Below, one piece after another: positions 43,080 through 54,482 of a stretch of DNA of 64,000 bases (position 1 is its first letter; each line of letters begins with the position of its first letter). The translations under genes were made by a program, and so were the position numbers. Source of the DNA: Acanthosepion lycidas (taxonomy: Eukaryota > Mollusca > Cephalopoda > Sepiida > Sepiidae); assembly GCA_963932145.1 (NCBI GenBank), contig OZ010595.1:78423252-78487251 (forward strand), read 5' to 3'. The notes under the pieces were generated by a model, which saw nothing but the letters and a program-made list of their open reading frames with translations, did no database searches and was not told the DNA's origin.

Positions 43080-43185
43080 GACTAAATCAAAGCACCTTGT
43101 CTGTCATATTTAATGAAACGTGCATGAAAGAAGGATTGCTACCTAAACACACATACGCACACACACACACATATATATATGTTAT
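43080..43185 (+). repeat. Repeat V end with CA/TA tail
   Basis: CTTGTCTGTCATATTTAATG then GAAACGTGCATGAAAG and GCTACCTAAACACACA ends in CA and TA repeats, like 56,285-56,355. Confidence 0.65.
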
Positions 43186-43239
43186 GAAAAGGTCTAAGTT
43201 CGACAATTATTTTAATATATTTTCTGTTTATACGTTATT

Positions 43240-43400
43240 TTTATAGAGACAAATATTTAAGTAAATGCTCCGTTTATAATAAACAGTATTATATACATTT
43301 ACCGGCCTGAATGTACGAGAAATTTCATAGAAAATATGTGCCCTCCGTCAAGAATCTACATGGAACCGTCATATGCAACCTGGCGTGCTATATCATTTAG
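43240..43400 (+). repeat. Interspersed repeat Z, copy 2
   Basis: TAAGTAAATGCTCCG, TACCGGCCTGAA and AGAAAATATGTGCCCTCC match 7,140-7,300. Confidence 0.55.
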
Positions 43401-43689
43401 CTACAGAGAAGGAATCGTGTTGGCAAAGTCAAGTTACAGTTTTTAAACAACAAATTTCGCATCATTTTTCTCGAAGGCTCATTTCTGCTTGAAGCGTGTC
43501 TTAATGCAAACAAATGGTAATATATACTATGAAATAGACTAACACCGTCAATTATTTTAATATAACAGGTAACATTATTTTATTAGATTTGAGTTAATTT
43601 TTTGGGGGGAAATACATACGTTATGGATTGAAAAAGAAACTGATGAGGTCTTTGGTTGCAACTGCTACTGTTTTCTACTCAGAAAAGTA

Positions 43690-43800
43690 CTTCCCATAGA
43701 TTGGGTAGCACTCAAAAGAGCCAAATCTGTCTAGATATTTAACCCATAGATGGAGGGACAACATACTGGTTAATGTTCTTGAATTCGGTCAGCTGATTTC
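43690..43800 (-). repeat. SINE body fragment
   Basis: The minus strand contains CCATCTATGGGTTAAATATC, close to the CTATGGGTTAAxTA word of the 5S/tRNA SINE body. Too short to place further. Confidence 0.4.
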
Positions 43801-43849
43801 CAAATGCCGCACGGATAATTACACTAAGGATAGTTACCTAATGTATGTG

Positions 43850-43990
43850 TGGATGGTATAATGGGTAGCTGCTCAGAATGTGAATTCGGAGAGCAGCGTT
43901 CAAATAACGTTACCTTCACTTATGCGCAAATATCCTTAGGAAATGTATGAATCAATCTTCTCACATCAAGTATGGGTTTAATAGTAAGAT
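43850..43990 (+). repeat. tRNA-headed SINE fragment
   Basis: GGATGGTATAATGGGTAGC and GCAGCGTTCAAATAACG are A-box- and B-box-like, followed by body words ACTTATGCG, CTTAGGAAATGTATGAATC and AGTATGGGTTTAATAG. Confidence 0.6.
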
Positions 43991-44184
43991 TTATATCTTA
44001 ATAAAGCATTGTTATTGTGACAAATAAAATTCTTCCGTCCTGGATTTGATGATAAACTACATCCACGTCCTGGGTAAGACGATAAACTACATTCAACAAG
44101 AAAGGCCTTTGGTCACAAGGTTTTGAGGAGCGTGTAACCATATCTTCATGACTAGTGTTTCCAGGTACACCCTGGGGGGTGGTA

Positions 44185-44285
44185 GAACCTGTTAGGGTCT
44201 CAGCCCTTGACAAGTAGTTAACCCCCAAATTGGGTCAAAACATTATGATAATATAAAAATAGCTTTTAATACGCACAATATATTT
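44185..44285 (+). repeat. Interspersed repeat R, copy 2
   Basis: TAGAACCTGTTAGGGTCTCAG, TAACCCCCAAA and GCTTTTAATACGCACAA match 3,030-3,130. Confidence 0.55.
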
Positions 44286-44289
44286 TTGT

Positions 44290-44770
44290 AAAAATATTAC
44301 CAGTAACACATTTTTGAAAAAAAAATATTAGCAAGGATACATTTTTGAAAAAAAATAAGTATTACCAGGAATATATTTTTGGAAAAAATACTACCGGCAA
44401 TAAAAATCTTGTCGAGATTAATTAACCCATTGAGGTGTTCATATGCCGTAAACAAACCAAAACAAACCAGCAATAAAAATTCTGTCGGCATTAAATAACC
44501 CATTGAGGCGTTGATATTCCGTAAAAGAAAACAAGGCAAACCAGCATTAAAAATCTTGTCAACATTAAATAACTCATTGAGGTGTTGATATGCCGTAAAA
44601 GAAAACAAACCAAACAGCAATCAAAATCTTGTAGATATTAAATAGCCCATTGAGGTGTTGATATGCCGTAAACAAAACAAATCAAACCAGCAATAAAAAT
44701 CCTGTCAGCATTAAATAAACCATTGTGGTGTTGATATTCCGTAAAACAAAACAAAGCAAACCAAACAAAG
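44290..44770 (+). repeat. Two tandem arrays: about 36 bp (x3) then about 74 bp (x5)
   Basis: Units with ACATTTTTGAAAAAAA occur three times at 44,300-44,395. From 44,397 the 74-bp unit with AACCCATTGAGGTGTTGATA and TGCCGTAAA recurs at 44,424, 44,497, 44,571, 44,643 and 44,717. Long minus-strand open frames here come from the array. Confidence 0.9.
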
Positions 44771-44824
44771 CAAATCAAACAAATTTTTAATGCAATATTC
44801 AGTTGCAAAATCAAAATTAAAATA

Positions 44825-44905
44825 TTAGGTTGGTGCAAAAAATGAGGTCGTTTTCTCACATATGTTACTATGTGAGAAAACGACATTATTTTTGCACCAA
44901 CCTAA
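44825..44905. mobile_element. Palindromic mariner MITE, 81 bp, TA target duplication
   Basis: TTAGGTTGGTGCAAAAAATG at one end pairs with CATTATTTTTGCACCAACCTAA at the other, and the arms meet in the centre around ACATATGTTACTATGT. TA flanks both ends. Nearly identical to human MADE1 at the terminal 15 bp. Confidence 0.9.
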
Positions 44906-45279
44906 TAGGTTTCGTCTTTAAATGACCACCAAAGGGTGGATAAGATTTAATAAACAAATCAGTCAATAAATAATAAACCCACTACGACGGTGTTTTTAAT
45001 AATCGGCGTTGTCGGATTTGTTTTTCATTTTGCAAAAAAACGGCGGTTTCAAAAGCATCGACAAAAATATGTAAATGCTCAAAATTGTGGAACTGATAAA
45101 TAAAGTTGGAGAATTTCTTCAGAAACACCACTGCCCGTCTATTTGAAACATAAATATCTATTGGCGATAACTTTATTCTTTGTCATTTGTTTATTGTCCC
45201 ATAGTGACAGAATTTGCTGTAGCAGAACATAATGAATACATTGATTCCTTTGTCTAACAAATCTAACCTGTGATTCAAG
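44906..45279. other. Spacer, no gene seen
   Basis: Mixed AT-rich sequence. Confidence 0.4.
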
Positions 45280-45660
45280 CCTTCCACATGAATTTCAGCT
45301 ATGTATTGAGAGATTCTTGACAAAGCCCAAAGAATTATCTGCAATATTATTAGTCGTTACCTAGTTTCTCGGTTCAGTCAATTGCTCATATACGTGACTT
45401 ATTTTTCCTGTGCTTTTTCTAACCATATTTTCATAGTAATTATTCTGATTTCCGCTTTGTTACCTTGACTTTACGAATTTAAGCGCAGTACTAAATAGGC
45501 AGGTAGGTCTCATAATTTTCCAACTGGAATGATTAGATGTAACCGTAAGTTCTATGCTAACAGTCACTCCTTTCCCTCTTCTCATTTGTAGAACTCTCTT
45601 TCAGCTCCGTGTTTTCCAGTCAAACTTGATGCATTCAATTTTCTGTGCGGATAAGTACTG
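45280..45660 (+). mobile_element. LINE 3' end, Jockey/CR1-like (copy 5)
   Basis: GAGAGATTCTTGACAAAGCC with ATTATCTGCAATATTA matches the LDKIQ block, and the 3' part GATTAGATGTAACCGTAAGT then TTCTATGCTAACAGTC is the reverse complement of the 3' landmarks at 38,150, 39,190 and 60,890. Confidence 0.65.
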
Positions 45661-45894
45661 TGCCTAATTTAAGGGTCGCGACTTAATTCTGGTCTAGATT
45701 TTTTTTTCTCAATATACAATGAATGAGGTGGCTTAATAAAAGAACTTCTGAAAATTATTTCAGAAAGGGTGAAATTAATCATATGATTGTCTTCATAATC
45801 TAGGTAGACTCGGGATATTTTCTTAAACTATCGATTCCCAATTGTTTGGGCTTATGAGCGTAAAATACGGCTTTAATTACAACCTTTATTTTAT
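45661..45894. other. Spacer, no gene seen
   Basis: No family recognised. Confidence 0.4.
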
Positions 45895-46860
45895 TAGTTT
45901 ATTTTATTCATTATTTTTTTAGTCTATTTTGCAATATTTATATTATATTTTATTATATATTGAATTATATTTTATTTATAATTTATTTTATATTATATTG
46001 TATTTTATTTATTACTTTTTATATTATATTTTATTTATATTTTATTTTGTATTATATTTTATTTATTACTTTTTTATATTGTATTATATTTTATTTATAT
46101 TTTATTTTGTATTATATTATATTTTATTTATTACCGTTTTATATTATATTTTATTTATTACTTTTCAGTTTATTTTGTAATATTTACATTATATTTTCTA
46201 TTATATTGTGTTTTATTTATATTTTATATTATATTATACTATTTTTGTTACTTTTTATATTATATTTTAATTTATTTATGACTTTTTAGTTTATTTTGCA
46301 ATATTTATATTATATTTTATATTATATTATACTTTATTTATAATATATTATATTTTTTATTTTTTATATTATAATTTATTTATTACTTTTTGGTTTATTT
46401 TGCAATATTCATATTATATTTTATATTATATTATATTATGTTTTATTTATATTTTATTTTGTATTATATTATATGGTATTTATTACTTTTTTATATTATA
46501 TTATACTTTATTTATATTTTATATTATATTTGTTACTTTATTATATTATATTATAATATATTTATTACTTTTTAGTTTATTTTGCAATATTTATATTTTA
46601 TGTTATATTTTATTTATATTTTATTTTATATTATATTATATTTTAATTATTACTTTTTTATATTATATTATATTATATTTTATGTTTTACTTTTTTAGTT
46701 CATTTTGCAATATTTATATTATATTTAATTTATATTTTATATTATATTACATTATATTTTATTTATTACATTTTTATATATTATATTACATTTTATTTAT
46801 ATTTTATTTTATTTTATATTATATTTATTACGTTTTTATTTAATTTTGCAATATTTTCAA
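45895..46860 (+). repeat. AT-rich array with a periodic GTTTATTTTGCAATATT word
   Basis: Almost pure T/A sequence made of TTTATATTATATTTTATTTA. The word TTTTGCAATATTTATATT (or one-base variants) marks larger units at about 45,921, 46,167, 46,287, 46,391, 46,571, 46,697 and 46,836, spacing 104-246 bp. Confidence 0.9.
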
Positions 46861-47695
46861 AATTTGCTGTGTCACTGTTTATTGGAAACTTTGACGTAAC
46901 TGGTTAATATACATGACCCCAGATATCCATTATGTTTTCTACATTTTTCAGAGAAACTAAATTCAAAGAAGTCACCAGTCTTGTCGACAGAGTATTGACG
47001 AAGAATTAACATTTTTGGAAGCAAAGAAAAATGAAAAAAAATCACACATTTGAAATGCAATTTTTTTCTTATCAAATCAACGGATCGTTTGCATACTTGC
47101 TACTCTCCGTCCAACAGAGACATTAGGTTAAATTAAAATTCAATAGATGTGATTTAGCCATTGTCTCTGTCGTTCACACTGTCGCCATTATGGTTCTTAA
47201 GTCGACGTGAATGGTTTCTTAGTTACCCCAAGACGCGGCCAAGTCTCAGTCATTCACCGGGAGATATAAGATCTAACATTAATCTTTGAGACACAGAGAA
47301 TAAAAAAACATGCGTTAAACAAACACTAGAATAAGAGACACGTCAAATGACGCAGTGGTGTGATATCTTTACTGTTGTCAAATCTATTGAGACCGAACTT
47401 GCAACTCGACTAGAGTAATGATTAATGACAACTTTTAAACACAGACACACAAACACACACATACACACAAACACATATATATAGGTAGTATACTTTCTGC
47501 AAACATGCTTCGTTGAATATGAGAGACGAGGAAATTTTGATTAAATTTGTATTTGGTTTTTCTAGTATATTATTAAACATCTCAATAAAAAATTATAAAA
47601 TTATTCTAGGAACTCACCCCCACTCAAACATTGATGAAAGACAAGCTTCCTAACTCTTGCAAAACGACGAAGTTCCCAACGATTATATATTCATA
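46861..47695. other. No gene recognised
   Basis: Includes a somewhat GC-richer part near 47,150-47,270. Ends in a CA tract. Confidence 0.4.
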
Positions 47696-47718
47696 TATTT
47701 TTATATACATATATACAT

Positions 47719-47769
<51 letters not shown>

Positions 47770-47850
47770 TACACGTATGTATATAAAATATATATATATA
47801 TATCTGTATATATATATATAAATAGAGAGAGAGAGAGACAGACAGACAGA
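47696..47850. repeat. (TA)n/(CATA)n/(GA)n microsatellites
   Basis: CATA, TA, GA and GACA repeats. Confidence 0.9.
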
Positions 47851-48021
47851 CAGTGAGATAGTGTGAGAATGAATGTATTTACTAATAGTAAAAATTTGAT
47901 TGCGATATAATTTTCTCAAAGAAAAAACTTGCAAAATATTTTCTTTGCTGCCGAAATGATTTTAAGCGATGGGTGAACCGTCGTGCAAGCTATGAGTAAA
48001 TTGACATAGATCTAACAATCA

Positions 48022-48026
<5 letters not shown>

Positions 48027-48077
<51 letters not shown>

Positions 48078-48145
48078 AAAAGGATTAGTGTTTAAGCCTT
48101 TTTATTATATCCTTACTCTTATTTATTTTTATTCAAATATATATG

Positions 48146-48220
<75 letters not shown>

Positions 48221-48295
48221 TTTCTCCTTGACGGTTGCCACCCATGGTTACAGTACCCAGTGTCTGTCCTGCTGTTTACCAACGCATACCCTGGA

Positions 48296-48362
<67 letters not shown>

Positions 48363-48526
48363 TAATATTAGTGGTAAATATACATATATATGCAAAATCC
48401 ACAGGTGCATATAAACACATGTATATTTTTTTAATAAAAAATTTCGAGATGATAGAATCCAGGTAGAACTCAATGTCCAGGACAGAGTAAGGATAAAATA
48501 ACAAGGCTTAAACACTAATATTCCAT
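48027..48526. repeat. TA tracts enclosed by an inverted repeat
   Basis: The arms 48,082-48,119 (GGATTAGTGTTTAAGCCTTT) and 48,484-48,523 (reading AAAGGCTTAAACACTAAT-like on the other strand) enclose TA tracts at 48,151-48,219 and 48,297-48,361. A third TA tract lies outside at 48,027-48,072. Confidence 0.9.
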
Positions 48527-48595
48527 GGTCATAATTTATTCCATTGGAATCTTAAATACGATCCAATTCATCAGACCTACAAATTCCTTTGAAAG

Positions 48596-48596
<1 letters not shown>

Positions 48597-48663
<67 letters not shown>
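48597..48663. repeat. (TA)n tract
   Basis: About 65 bp of TA, just before repeat W copy 4. Confidence 0.97.
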
Positions 48664-48666
<3 letters not shown>

Positions 48667-48671
48667 TATTA

Positions 48672-48970
48672 ATAAAAAGAAAGAACAGTAAGATATATAA
48701 TCCGGTGTTCTTATAGATATTTTTATTTTTACAAAATAGTGCTCAATGTAAATTTACAGAGCATTAATATTATAACTTAATAGACTTAAAATATGGTTTT
48801 TCGCTAAACAGTTCCAACCATGTTTCAAAAATTGAAGCTAAAAGCTCCGAATTTAATTTTGTACTTAAATTAAATACACTAGTTCCATTTCATCCTCAAG
48901 CGAATTCGCTTGAGGATGAAATGGAACACAGCTTAATGAACAGAAATGGACATTGCTGTTATGTAAAACC
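48672..48970. repeat. Repeat W, copy 4, with a perfect 46-bp palindrome
   Basis: The left part matches 7,496-7,665. Further right, CATGTTTCAAAAATTGAAGC and TAAAAGCTCCGAA is W on the opposite strand, and it switches back to plus at 48,905. The switch point is a spacer-free palindrome, 48,882-48,927, centred on CGAATTCG. Confidence 0.85.
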
Positions 48971-49199
48971 CATACGATGTGAATATCCTGCTCACGCTAT
49001 GAACATTCTGCCCTTCTTAAGCGGAACCGTTCTCAGTTAAATCATTACTACATACGTTAAAACTGAAGTGTGACTAGCCACAAATGTACACAATTGACAA
49101 ATTTATCTTCCCTGTCATACCAAAGGGTATTTTTTGAGGGGTGGAACTCTACAACTCCATATGTCTAGTGTCCCTGTCTGAACTTTGAAATTCTGTTTA
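48971..49199. other. Spacer, no gene seen
   Basis: No family recognised. Confidence 0.4.
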
Positions 49200-49350
49200 C
49201 CGATTATTTATTTTATTTTGTATTTTTAAAAAATGTTTCTTTGTTTAGGATTGGGTTTCCAGTCCCGTCTAAAGTCTTTTCATTCTCTTTTACTCCGAGT
49301 AGCCCCTTGAAGTATTATCATCTTGCTTCAGGTGAAGTGATTAAAAAATT
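49200..49350 (+). repeat. Interspersed repeat U, copy 2
   Basis: GTTTAGGATTGGGTTTCCAG and CTTGCTTCAGGTGAAGTGAT match 11,400-11,510. Confidence 0.55.
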
Positions 49351-49747
49351 CTTAAATCAATACAAAATAGAATGTATGATTTATAAGTGATATATTTTCT
49401 TTAAAGCATTTTTTTTTTGGTTATGTAGTGATTGATTTCAGATATTGTACATTCTGACCTTCCTCATATGCCAATCACATTTGATAAAGTACTAAAAATT
49501 TCAAGTAGGGCCCTTTATTTGAACCCAAATGATATATAATATTCTTTCTTTAATTTCTGATCTCTTTTCTAAGAATCTTCAAAATGAAAGACGACACCAT
49601 CTACCGTAAACTTTATTTAAACTTAATAACTCAAAATGAAGCATTTGCGGACATATGTTTGTTTTCGTGTGAAGGACCCGTCTCCAAAGTTTGTAAATGT
49701 ATTTTTGATACACCCTGCTAAATATACATTGAAATCTGTTTGAATTT

Positions 49748-50040
49748 CTGAGATGAGGTATTATGTACACTATTTATATTATTCGGACTCATCTCTGCTG
49801 CCACATGTATCACAACGTTTCAAGTGGTTGGGATCTCGAACTGAACCCTTTTTTTCGCTCACTGGGGGAGACAGTTCGAGTTCCAGGTGCCATGTTTAAT
49901 GGATGTCAGTTATCTCCTGTTAATTCCACTCTCCAAGTTATCCACTGCCTTAACCAGGTATTGAACTCTCACAGTCACTGGACCAAACCAACGCCTCTAT
50001 CCACTGTGCCATGTTTCATTAAGGGCGTCTGTGTATCTTA
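49748..50040. repeat. Composite repeat Q, copy 2
   Basis: Left end GAGATGAGGTATTATGTACA then a minus-strand SINE-like body (about 49,850-50,025) with A box GGCACAGTGGATAGAGG and B box GAGTTCAATACC. The same body is at 62,765-62,900 and 2,830-3,010. Confidence 0.65.
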
Positions 50041-50340
50041 CCTGTGTATGAATTTCTGGGACTTATAAATTCAATGTCTTCAGCAACCATTTTTACCAGT
50101 TCTCATATTGAAATTTTTGCTGTTTCATTGTTTTTTTTTTACCAGAGATCATATTTTTCGTTGTTATTATTATTTTTTTCTGGCGCTCCTTATTATTATT
50201 TTTTATTGTATAAAGTCGTTTGATTGTTTCGGTAAGCTTGGATATTCGTTACACTTTTAGCCGGTTGCTAATACTTACCCAAAGATGAGTTGAGTCTATT
50301 GTTATGGACAGAGTATCAAGAGAAATTATTAAACATTATT
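50041..50340. other. Spacer, no gene seen
   Basis: T-rich sequence. Confidence 0.4.
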
Positions 50341-50565
50341 AACATTCAGTCAGTTACATGCTATACGTGATACACGCTTAGGTGATCATGTATCGAAATA
50401 TACATGACTGACGAGACAGATTTTTTTCCAGCAATAGTTTGCCATTTCTTTCTGCAGTAGAACATTTGTCATCCAAGGCTACAGAACCATGTCCAGTTCT
50501 TCTATTTACCCATAGGGGAAAAGAAGAGGATTCACATCTTTCTCAAGGGTATTAGCAATTTCCCT
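50341..50565 (-). repeat. tRNA-derived SINE body, minus strand
   Basis: Contains CAGTCAGTTACATGC, CATGACTGACGAGACAGA, AGTTTGCCATTTCTTTCTGC and CTATTTACCCATAG in order, the reverse complement of the body at 14,450-14,600. The head is absent or lies in the degraded right edge. Confidence 0.7.
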
Positions 50566-51059
50566 TTCCTTATGGTTCATTATATTTCAGAAGTCGCTTT
50601 GTGTATTTCACGGTTTTCCCCGCATGTATCACCAAAAACCATTTTTCGTTTCGCAGGGACTTTCAACAACAGTAACAGATAAAATGGATGACACATGTAA
50701 CTCGAAGAGAAAATAATGACATAATGAAAATGTTGACACTTCGTACAAAAGGTTAGGAAGGATACCGGAAAGAACGATAACAAATACTGAAATTGAGAAA
50801 CCAATTCTCCAGAAAAAAATAATTTAAGAGAAATATTTTATAAATTTCTATCGTCATTGGAACTGTTTCTTCAGTCAATGAATACCGAAAACGACGTTAT
50901 TAGGAAACGTTATTAGGAAACGGTTAATATTGCAATTTCTATTAAAGTTAATATTTATTCTATATTATTTATTCTATATTATTTAATTTTCTTATATTCG
51001 TCGCTGATCAAATGAGATCGATATAAAGTTCGGAGAAAACAAAGATTTCATCGGGCGCT
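50566..51059. other. No gene recognised
   Basis: TTTCAACAACAGTAACAGAT and AAAATGGATGACACATGTAA at 50,665-50,700 resemble 40,475-40,510. Confidence 0.4.
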
Positions 51060-51487
51060 TGACATTTTTATCTAAATACTGCATTTGCTAAAATGGAGGA
51101 AGGCAAAAATGCAGTAGTCGGACTGTTGAATTCTGACAATCTTTCAAGAGTAAAGTGCTTGCTTGTTTTGATAGCAGACATTGAAAGGGAACTTCGGAAA
51201 CCGCTAGACATGGTACTATAGGAAAGCGAGAAATAAAGAGGAAACATCAATTGTAAAAAGACGGAATGTGTAGTTGACAGCAAGTGGAACATTGCCAGGT
51301 GCAAGCAATTAATTAGATATTGGAAAGTCAAGCAAATACAAAAAAAAAAGTTGAAAGACCTTGGAAGTGTTTTAGCAAAAGCAAAGAGTGAGAGTAAAAA
51401 CGAATGCGTTTTTGAATATCAAATCCAGACAAAGTATTAAGAAGCAAAGACATTTCAATACATGAAAAGAGTATTGAACTTATATGT
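51060..51487 (+). mobile_element. LINE fragment (family of 59,400-59,995)
   Basis: Plus frames give KTECVVDSKWNIARCKQLIR, KDLGSVLA and MKRVLNLYVKPVFLYVVKSE, in the order seen at 33,100-33,480 (KTEYM..., YLGTVL, RVLNCYVISVLLYGSE in the family). Its end flows into the 88-bp array. Confidence 0.75.
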
Positions 51488-52535
51488 AAAACCAGTTTTC
51501 CTATATGTAGTCAAAAGTGAATAACCTCTTGAAAGATGAAGGATGAACAGGAGGCAACAGAGATGCAGTTCTATCTAATACCATTTCTCCTATATGTAGT
51601 CAAAATTGAATAACCTCTTTAAAAAGGAATGATGAACAAGGGGAAACAGTGATGTAGTTCTGTCTAATACCAGTTCTCCTACATGTAAGCAAAAGTTAAT
51701 AACCTCTTGAAAGATGAAGGATTAACCGGGGGCAAAAGAATGTAGTTCTATATAATACCAGTTCTACTATATGTAGTCAAAAGGGAATAACCTCTTCAAA
51801 GATGAAGAATGAACAGGCGGCAACAGTGATGTAGTTCTATCTAATACCAGTTCTCCTATATGTAGTCAAACGTGAAAAACCTCTTGAAAGATGAATGAGG
51901 AACAGGGGGCAAAAGAGATGTAGTTCTATATAATACCAGTTCTTCTATATGTAGGCAAAATTGAATAACTTCTTGAAACATGAAGGATGAACAGGGGGCA
52001 AAAGAGATGTAGTTCTATCTAATATCAGTTCTCCTATATTATTCAATACGAATAACCTCTTGAAAGATGAAGGGTGAACAGAGGGCAACAGAGATATAGT
52101 TCTATCTAATACCAGTTCTATATTTAGTCAAATATGAATAACCTCTTCAAAGATGAATGGTGAACAGGGGGCAACAGAAAGGTAGTTCTGACTAATACCA
52201 GTTCTCCTATATGTAGTCAAAAGTGAATAACATCTTTAAAGATGAAGAATGAACATGGGGCAACAGAGATGTATTTCTATCTAATATCAGTTCCCCTATA
52301 TGTAGTCAAACGTGAATAACCTCTTGAAAGATGATGAACAGCGGGCAACAGAAATGTATTTCTGTCTAATACCAGTTCTCGTATATGTTGGCAAAAGTGA
52401 ATAACCTCTTTAAAGATGAAGGGTGAACAGGCGGCAATAGAGATGTATTTCTATCTAATATCAGTTCTCGTATATGTAGTCATAAGTGTATAACCTCTTG
52501 AAAGATGAAGAAAGGACAGGAGGCAACATAGATGT
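51488..52535 (+). repeat. 88-bp tandem array derived from LINE coding sequence, about 12 units
   Basis: The unit runs CCTATATGTAGTCAAAAGTG, AATAACCTCTTGAAAGATGA, GAACAGGGGGCAACAGAGAT, GTAGTTCTATCTAATACCAG. One frame of the unit reads KMKDEQEATEMQFYLIP, the LEATEM.FYRRMLRIPW part of the LINE just upstream. Units differ at several sites each. Confidence 0.9.
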
Positions 52536-53030
52536 AGTTCCAGAGAAGCTTGATGGAACTTGTGAAAAACAAGGTAGTTTTCAAGATATTAGAAGCAAAA
52601 TGACACTTACATTTTCTTTTGTTCTCAAAATTTTCTTTTTTTGTGGACGTAAATTATTTTTGGAATTGTGCAAGTGCTTTGTATCTCCGAGTGCCTTCGC
52701 CTAGGCTTTAAACATTAAAAGGTGATATTTCTTTTCACTTTTAACTGAAGGTATAGATTGGATTACATATGTATGTAGAGTTTTAGAAAAGATTTTAAAA
52801 AACGGTTAGGAAATTGTGGCCGTATTTATAATCTGATATTATTGAGTGTCAGATTTCCCTTTTTATTAACAAAATAAATTCATCTTTGATAAAGGCTAAA
52901 AGTCGGGCATTCAAAAAATTACACAATTTCTACATAATTTACGTCCTGAAAAAAATTAAGTAAGAAATAGCCGCATTACATTGTCAGTTGTTTATAATCT
53001 ATCTATCTATCTATTTATCTATCTATCTAA
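52536..53030. other. Spacer ending in (TATC)n
   Basis: No gene seen. The short frame at 52,486-52,704 is a minisatellite read-through. Confidence 0.45.
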
Positions 53031-53130
53031 TAGGTTGGTGCAAAAATAATGACGTAATAATGTCGTTTTTGACGTATTTTTTAACGACTAAAAAAGGACA
53101 TTATTACGTCATTATTTTTGCACCAACCTA
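53031..53130. mobile_element. Palindromic mariner MITE, about 100 bp
   Basis: TAGGTTGGTGCAAAAATAAT pairs with ATTATTTTTGCACCAACCTA, and the inverted arms continue through ACGTAATAATGTC. Same family as 44,825-44,905, inserted in a TATC tract. Confidence 0.9.
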
Positions 53131-53144
53131 ATATTTATCTATCT

Positions 53145-53156
53145 CCATATATATAT

Positions 53157-53250
<94 letters not shown>

Positions 53251-53273
53251 AATAAAAAGTCTTGTATTGACCA

Positions 53274-53359
<86 letters not shown>

Positions 53360-53444
53360 CCACATTAAATTGTCACTTATTTATAATCTATCACTCTATC
53401 TATGTATCTATGTATCCATCTATCTATATCTATCTCTCTCTCCC

Positions 53445-53537
<93 letters not shown>

Positions 53538-53540
53538 TAA
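53145..53540. repeat. (CA)n, (TA)n, (TATC)n and (CT)n microsatellites
   Basis: Long CA tract at 53,165-53,205, TA at 53,205-53,242 and 53,280-53,354, TATC and CT, then TA at 53,471-53,535. CAATACAAGACTTTTTATTA splits the TA tracts. Confidence 0.95.
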
Positions 53541-54242
53541 TAATCCATTGCTATATAATCTAAGTGAATGATACTAATATAAAAAAAAATTGATCTAAAA
53601 AAAGAGCGAAATGTATTTATTTTAACAGAGCATATAACTTACATATTCTATTTTATGTAATATGTATATAATTATCCAACTCCTGGAGCATCAAAATTGG
53701 CCAATTGTTAGATTAAGCTTGATTGAATATATATATATGTGTATGTGTGTGTGTGCGCGTGTATGTGTTTATGTGTGGTTGTGCGTGTTATTCAGTGTGT
53801 CTGTGTAATAGCATGGGTATTGTTATTTATTGATTATTTTTAAAATATATAAAGATTGCCAAAGGTTATAAGAAATTCATCACCTGAAAAAAAAAGCAAA
53901 ATATTGTAGAATATTGATTGATCTGAAAACGGCGTTGGAAATTGCAAATACGTTTACGAAAATGACAGAACAATTGAAAAAAGAGTTTTTTCGATGAGAA
54001 AAATATAGCGTATAAATATGAGAAAATGTGATTTTTACAAGTAAATTGGAGTGAGTAGCAGAAAAGAAATTGAAGAAGCGCCTGTTACAGAAAGTCAAAA
54101 GATTTGCCGAATAAGAACATTGGTTAAATATATGAAACGGAATCAAAATATTACCTTTGATTAAACAACAAAAATGTACAAAAAGAAACCTTTATTATTT
54201 TTTTTCAAAGTTGACATTTTGGGTGCGATTCCCATGGTCTAA
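53541..54242. other. No gene recognised
   Basis: AT-rich sequence with a short TG tract near 53,735-53,765. Confidence 0.4.
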
Positions 54243-54255
54243 ACGTGTTCTTTTA

Positions 54256-54306
<51 letters not shown>

Positions 54307-54395
54307 CTTTAATTTCTCTTGTATACACATTTTCTTCCAGGTTCCAACCAGAGAACACACTTCAGAAATGGCTTCATGACAGTTTCCACTGGTCA
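54243..54395 (-). mobile_element. LINE 3' end with (ATT)n tail, copy 2
   Basis: On the minus strand GAAACTGTCATGAAGCCATT, TTCTGAAG and AAGAAAATGTGTATACAAGA lead into a 60-bp ATA tail at 54,255-54,305. Same family as copies at 19,205 and 54,481. Confidence 0.7.
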
Positions 54396-54427
54396 TTTTT
54401 GTAAAAAAATATTATTGCTACTCCTAC

Positions 54428-54482
<55 letters not shown>

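Noticed and set aside
45929-46843. Several 60-147 codon plus frames of Tyr/Phe/Ile/Leu
   Set aside because: Direct translation of the T/A-rich array.
50580-50804. 74-codon minus frame with hydrophobic N-terminus
   Set aside because: No motif; contains a small repeat also present near 40,480, so likely incidental.
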